A DNA stretch of 64,000 nucleotides from Allobosea sp. BH3 (GTDB lineage Bacteria > Pseudomonadota > Alphaproteobacteria > Rhizobiales > Beijerinckiaceae), in the NCBI RefSeq assembly GCF_025499465.1, contig NZ_JAIMCA010000002.1:558001-622000 (forward strand), given 5' to 3'. Positions within the stretch are counted from its first letter, which is position 1. Each line of letters opens with the position of its first letter. The position numbers and the translations under genes are program-made. This document shows positions 62,671 to 64,000 of this stretch, in pieces. The notes beneath the pieces were generated by a model. That model worked only from the letters and a program-made list of their open reading frames with translations, did no database searches and had not been told where the DNA came from.

Positions 62671-63666
62671 ATGAAACGGAGAGCCTTGCTCAAGGGCGTC
62701 GCCGCCGCGGCTGCTACGACGGTTTTTGCCCCTGCCATCGGTCGCGCGCAGGCCGTCCCGACGCTCGTAGGAGCCGTCCAGTTCAACGATGCGCACCCCT
62801 TTACCCAAGGACTGCTCAAGTTCGAGGAACGGGTGAAGGCGCTCTACAATCGGCCGATCAACTTCACCTTGCACAAGGATTCTTCACTGGGCCTCGAGAA
62901 GCAGTATTTCGAGTATATGGCTCAAGGTAAGAACGTCGATTACGCCGTCGTGTCGCCTGCCCACATGTCGACCTTCGCCAAGGCCGCGCCATTCATCGAT
63001 GCGCCTTTCGTCTTCCGGGATTTCCCGCACATGGAAGCCGTGGTGAACAAGGGCCTGCTGACGCCCATCGCCGACGAGATCGAGAAGAAGGCCGGTGTCC
63101 GGCTGATCGGCTATGGCGGTGGCGGCGTGCGCAACCTGTTCTCCAACAAGCCGATGAAGAACCTCGCCGAGATCAAGGGCCTCAAGGTCCGCGTCCAGGG
63201 CGCGCCGATCTGGTCCCGCAGCTTCTCGGCCATCGGCATGTCACCGACGGTCATCGCCTATAACGAAATCTACAACGCGATTCAGAACAACGTCATCGCG
63301 GCGGCCGAGAACGAAGCCGCCGGCATCGAGCAGATGAAGTTCTTCGAAGTCGCTCCCAACATCCTGATGACGCAGCACGCGGTTTCGGTCAGGCCGATCT
63401 GCTTTTCCATGAAGACGCTGACGAGCTTGCCCAAGGACCTGCAGGACGCGGTGATCCAGGCCGGCAAGGAAGCGGCGGATTACGAACGCAAGGTCGAATC
63501 CGGCAGCGATTCCGAGATCCTCGCCAGGCTGGAGGCGGCCGGCCGGCTGAAGCGGATCCCGTTCGAGGACCGCGCTGCCATGCAGAAGCTCGCCGAGCCC
63601 GTCATGCTCGCCTACGCCAAAGAGGTCGACGCAAGCGGCATCCACACGGCCATCGCCAGCGCCTGA
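62671..63666 (+). CDS. TRAP transporter substrate-binding protein (DctP-like)
   Basis: A 331-residue periplasmic binding protein for a tripartite ATP-independent transporter. MKRRALLKGVAAAAATTVFAPAIGRAQA has a twin-arginine-like start and a cleavage site near residue 26. The core GLKVRVQGAPIWSRSFSAIG and PTVIAYNEIYNAIQNNVIAAAENE (in parts) holds the conserved Arg that binds carboxylates and the family EIYNAIQ motif, so an organic acid is the likely ligand. GGAGGAGGG precedes; the ATG at 62665 is an alternative start. The small permease gene follows after 62 bases. Confidence 0.92.
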   Translation: MKRRALLKGVAAAAATTVFAPAIGRAQAVPTLVGAVQFNDAHPFTQGLLKFEERVKALYNRPINFTLHKDSSLGLEKQYFEYMAQGKNVDYAVVSPAHMSTFAKAAPFIDAPFVFRDFPHMEAVVNKGLLTPIADEIEKKAGVRLIGYGGGGVRNLFSNKPMKNLAEIKGLKVRVQGAPIWSRSFSAIGMSPTVIAYNEIYNAIQNNVIAAAENEAAGIEQMKFFEVAPNILMTQHAVSVRPICFSMKTLTSLPKDLQDAVIQAGKEAADYERKVESGSDSEILARLEAAGRLKRIPFEDRAAMQKLAEPVMLAYAKEVDASGIHTAIASA

Positions 63667-63675
63667 TCCTCGCCT

Positions 63676-63705
63676 GAACTCCGGCCGCCATCGCGGTCGG
63701 GGTTC
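63676..63705 (+). terminator. Intercistronic hairpin after the TRAP binding-protein gene
   Basis: GAACTCCGGCCGC and GCGGTCGGGGTTC pair over 13 bp with two G-T wobbles around CATC. It lies between the binding-protein gene and the permease gene, so it may set their relative expression and does not have a U-run. Confidence 0.6.
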
Positions 63706-63728
63706 GCCCTCCGCGTCGGAACATCCCC

Positions 63729-64000
63729 ATGAACGCCATCCTGTCCGGCAGCCCATGGCGGCGCCTCACGGCTGCCTATGCTCGGCTCCTGTCGCATCTC
63801 GTCGTGGTATCCGTCGGCATCCTGGTCGTGCCAGTGATGCTGCAGATCGTGTCGCGCTATACCGATCTCATCCCGTCCTACATCTGGACGGAGGAGATGG
63901 CCCGGTTTCTCTTCCTGTGGACCGTGATGATCGGGACCGCGCTCGGGGTCCGTGACAGCGCGCATTTCGATGTCGACCTGCTGCCCCCATTGGGTCCGCG
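63729..64000 (+). CDS. TRAP transporter small permease (DctQ-like), cut by the window end
   Basis: The first 90 codons of a DctQ-type membrane protein. My translation from the ATG at 63729 gives MNAILSGSPWRRLTAAYARL, a hydrophobic span (VVSVGILVVPVMLQIVSRY) and the family block YIWTEEMARFLFLWTVMIG followed by ALGVRDSAHFDVDLLP, which is diagnostic. The gene runs past base 64000. It follows the DctP-like gene, so a large permease (DctM) should come next, outside this window. Confidence 0.88.
   Translation, partial: MNAILSGSPWRRLTAAYARLLSHLVVVSVGILVVPVMLQIVSRYTDLIPSYIWTEEMARFLFLWTVMIGTALGVRDSAHFDVDLLPPLGP

Overview
The window reads as a chromosomal segment of a high-GC alphaproteobacterium of the order Hyphomicrobiales (Rhizobiales), probably close to Bosea, Bradyrhizobium or Methylobacterium. 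The basis is the fabI-fabB-fabA cluster divergent from an Irr-type Fur regulator, the REP-like intergenic palindromes, the many ABC uptake systems with LysR regulators, and GC near two thirds. The genus is an inference. No phage, insertion sequence, integrase or CRISPR array is visible.

Left part (1-11.4 kb): mostly housekeeping. It holds argG, a small GIY-YIG gene enclosed by 45-bp inverted repeats, a fatty-acid operon on the minus strand (fabA, fabB, a DUF3303 gene, fabI, a DUF2188 gene), irr, an SH3-like secreted protein, a 2-hydroxyacid dehydrogenase, a HAD phosphatase with an NDUFA9-type reductase, and tRNA-Leu(CAG) with a readable promoter.

Catabolic cluster 1 (about 13.0-26.1 kb): LysR, a ureohydrolase with all metal ligands, a metallo-beta-lactamase-fold hydrolase, a spermidine/putrescine-type ABC importer, a polysaccharide-deacetylase-like hydrolase and a creatininase-like hydrolase run on the plus strand. 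They converge on a flavin reductase and a second ureohydrolase that lacks one metal ligand. A two-component flavin monooxygenase and another LysR follow. I infer uptake and stepwise hydrolysis of a guanidino, ureido or cyclic-amide compound.

Catabolic cluster 2 (29.4-42.9 kb): a LysR regulator diverges from a five-gene operon: [2Fe-2S] protein, FAD/NAD oxidoreductase and DAO-type oxidoreductase (order as in hcnABC and related amino-acid/opine dehydrogenases), then hydantoinase/oxoprolinase A and B. Downstream is a peptide-type ABC importer whose permease and two ATPases are fused into one 914-residue protein. A shared 16-bp motif lies upstream of both operons.

Catabolic cluster 3 (43.1-53.0 kb): two divergent GlxA-regulator/isonitrile-hydratase-like pairs face each other in mirror image around an amino-acid dehydrogenase and a Liv-type ABC importer. 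This is the best candidate for an undescribed system in the window.

Right part (53.0-64 kb): a low-GC stretch with four small unknown genes, a peptide-type ABC operon ending in a gamma-glutamylcyclotransferase-like gene without the expected catalytic glutamate, a LysR regulator with a perfect 17-bp palindrome, and the start of a TRAP transporter operon cut by the window end.
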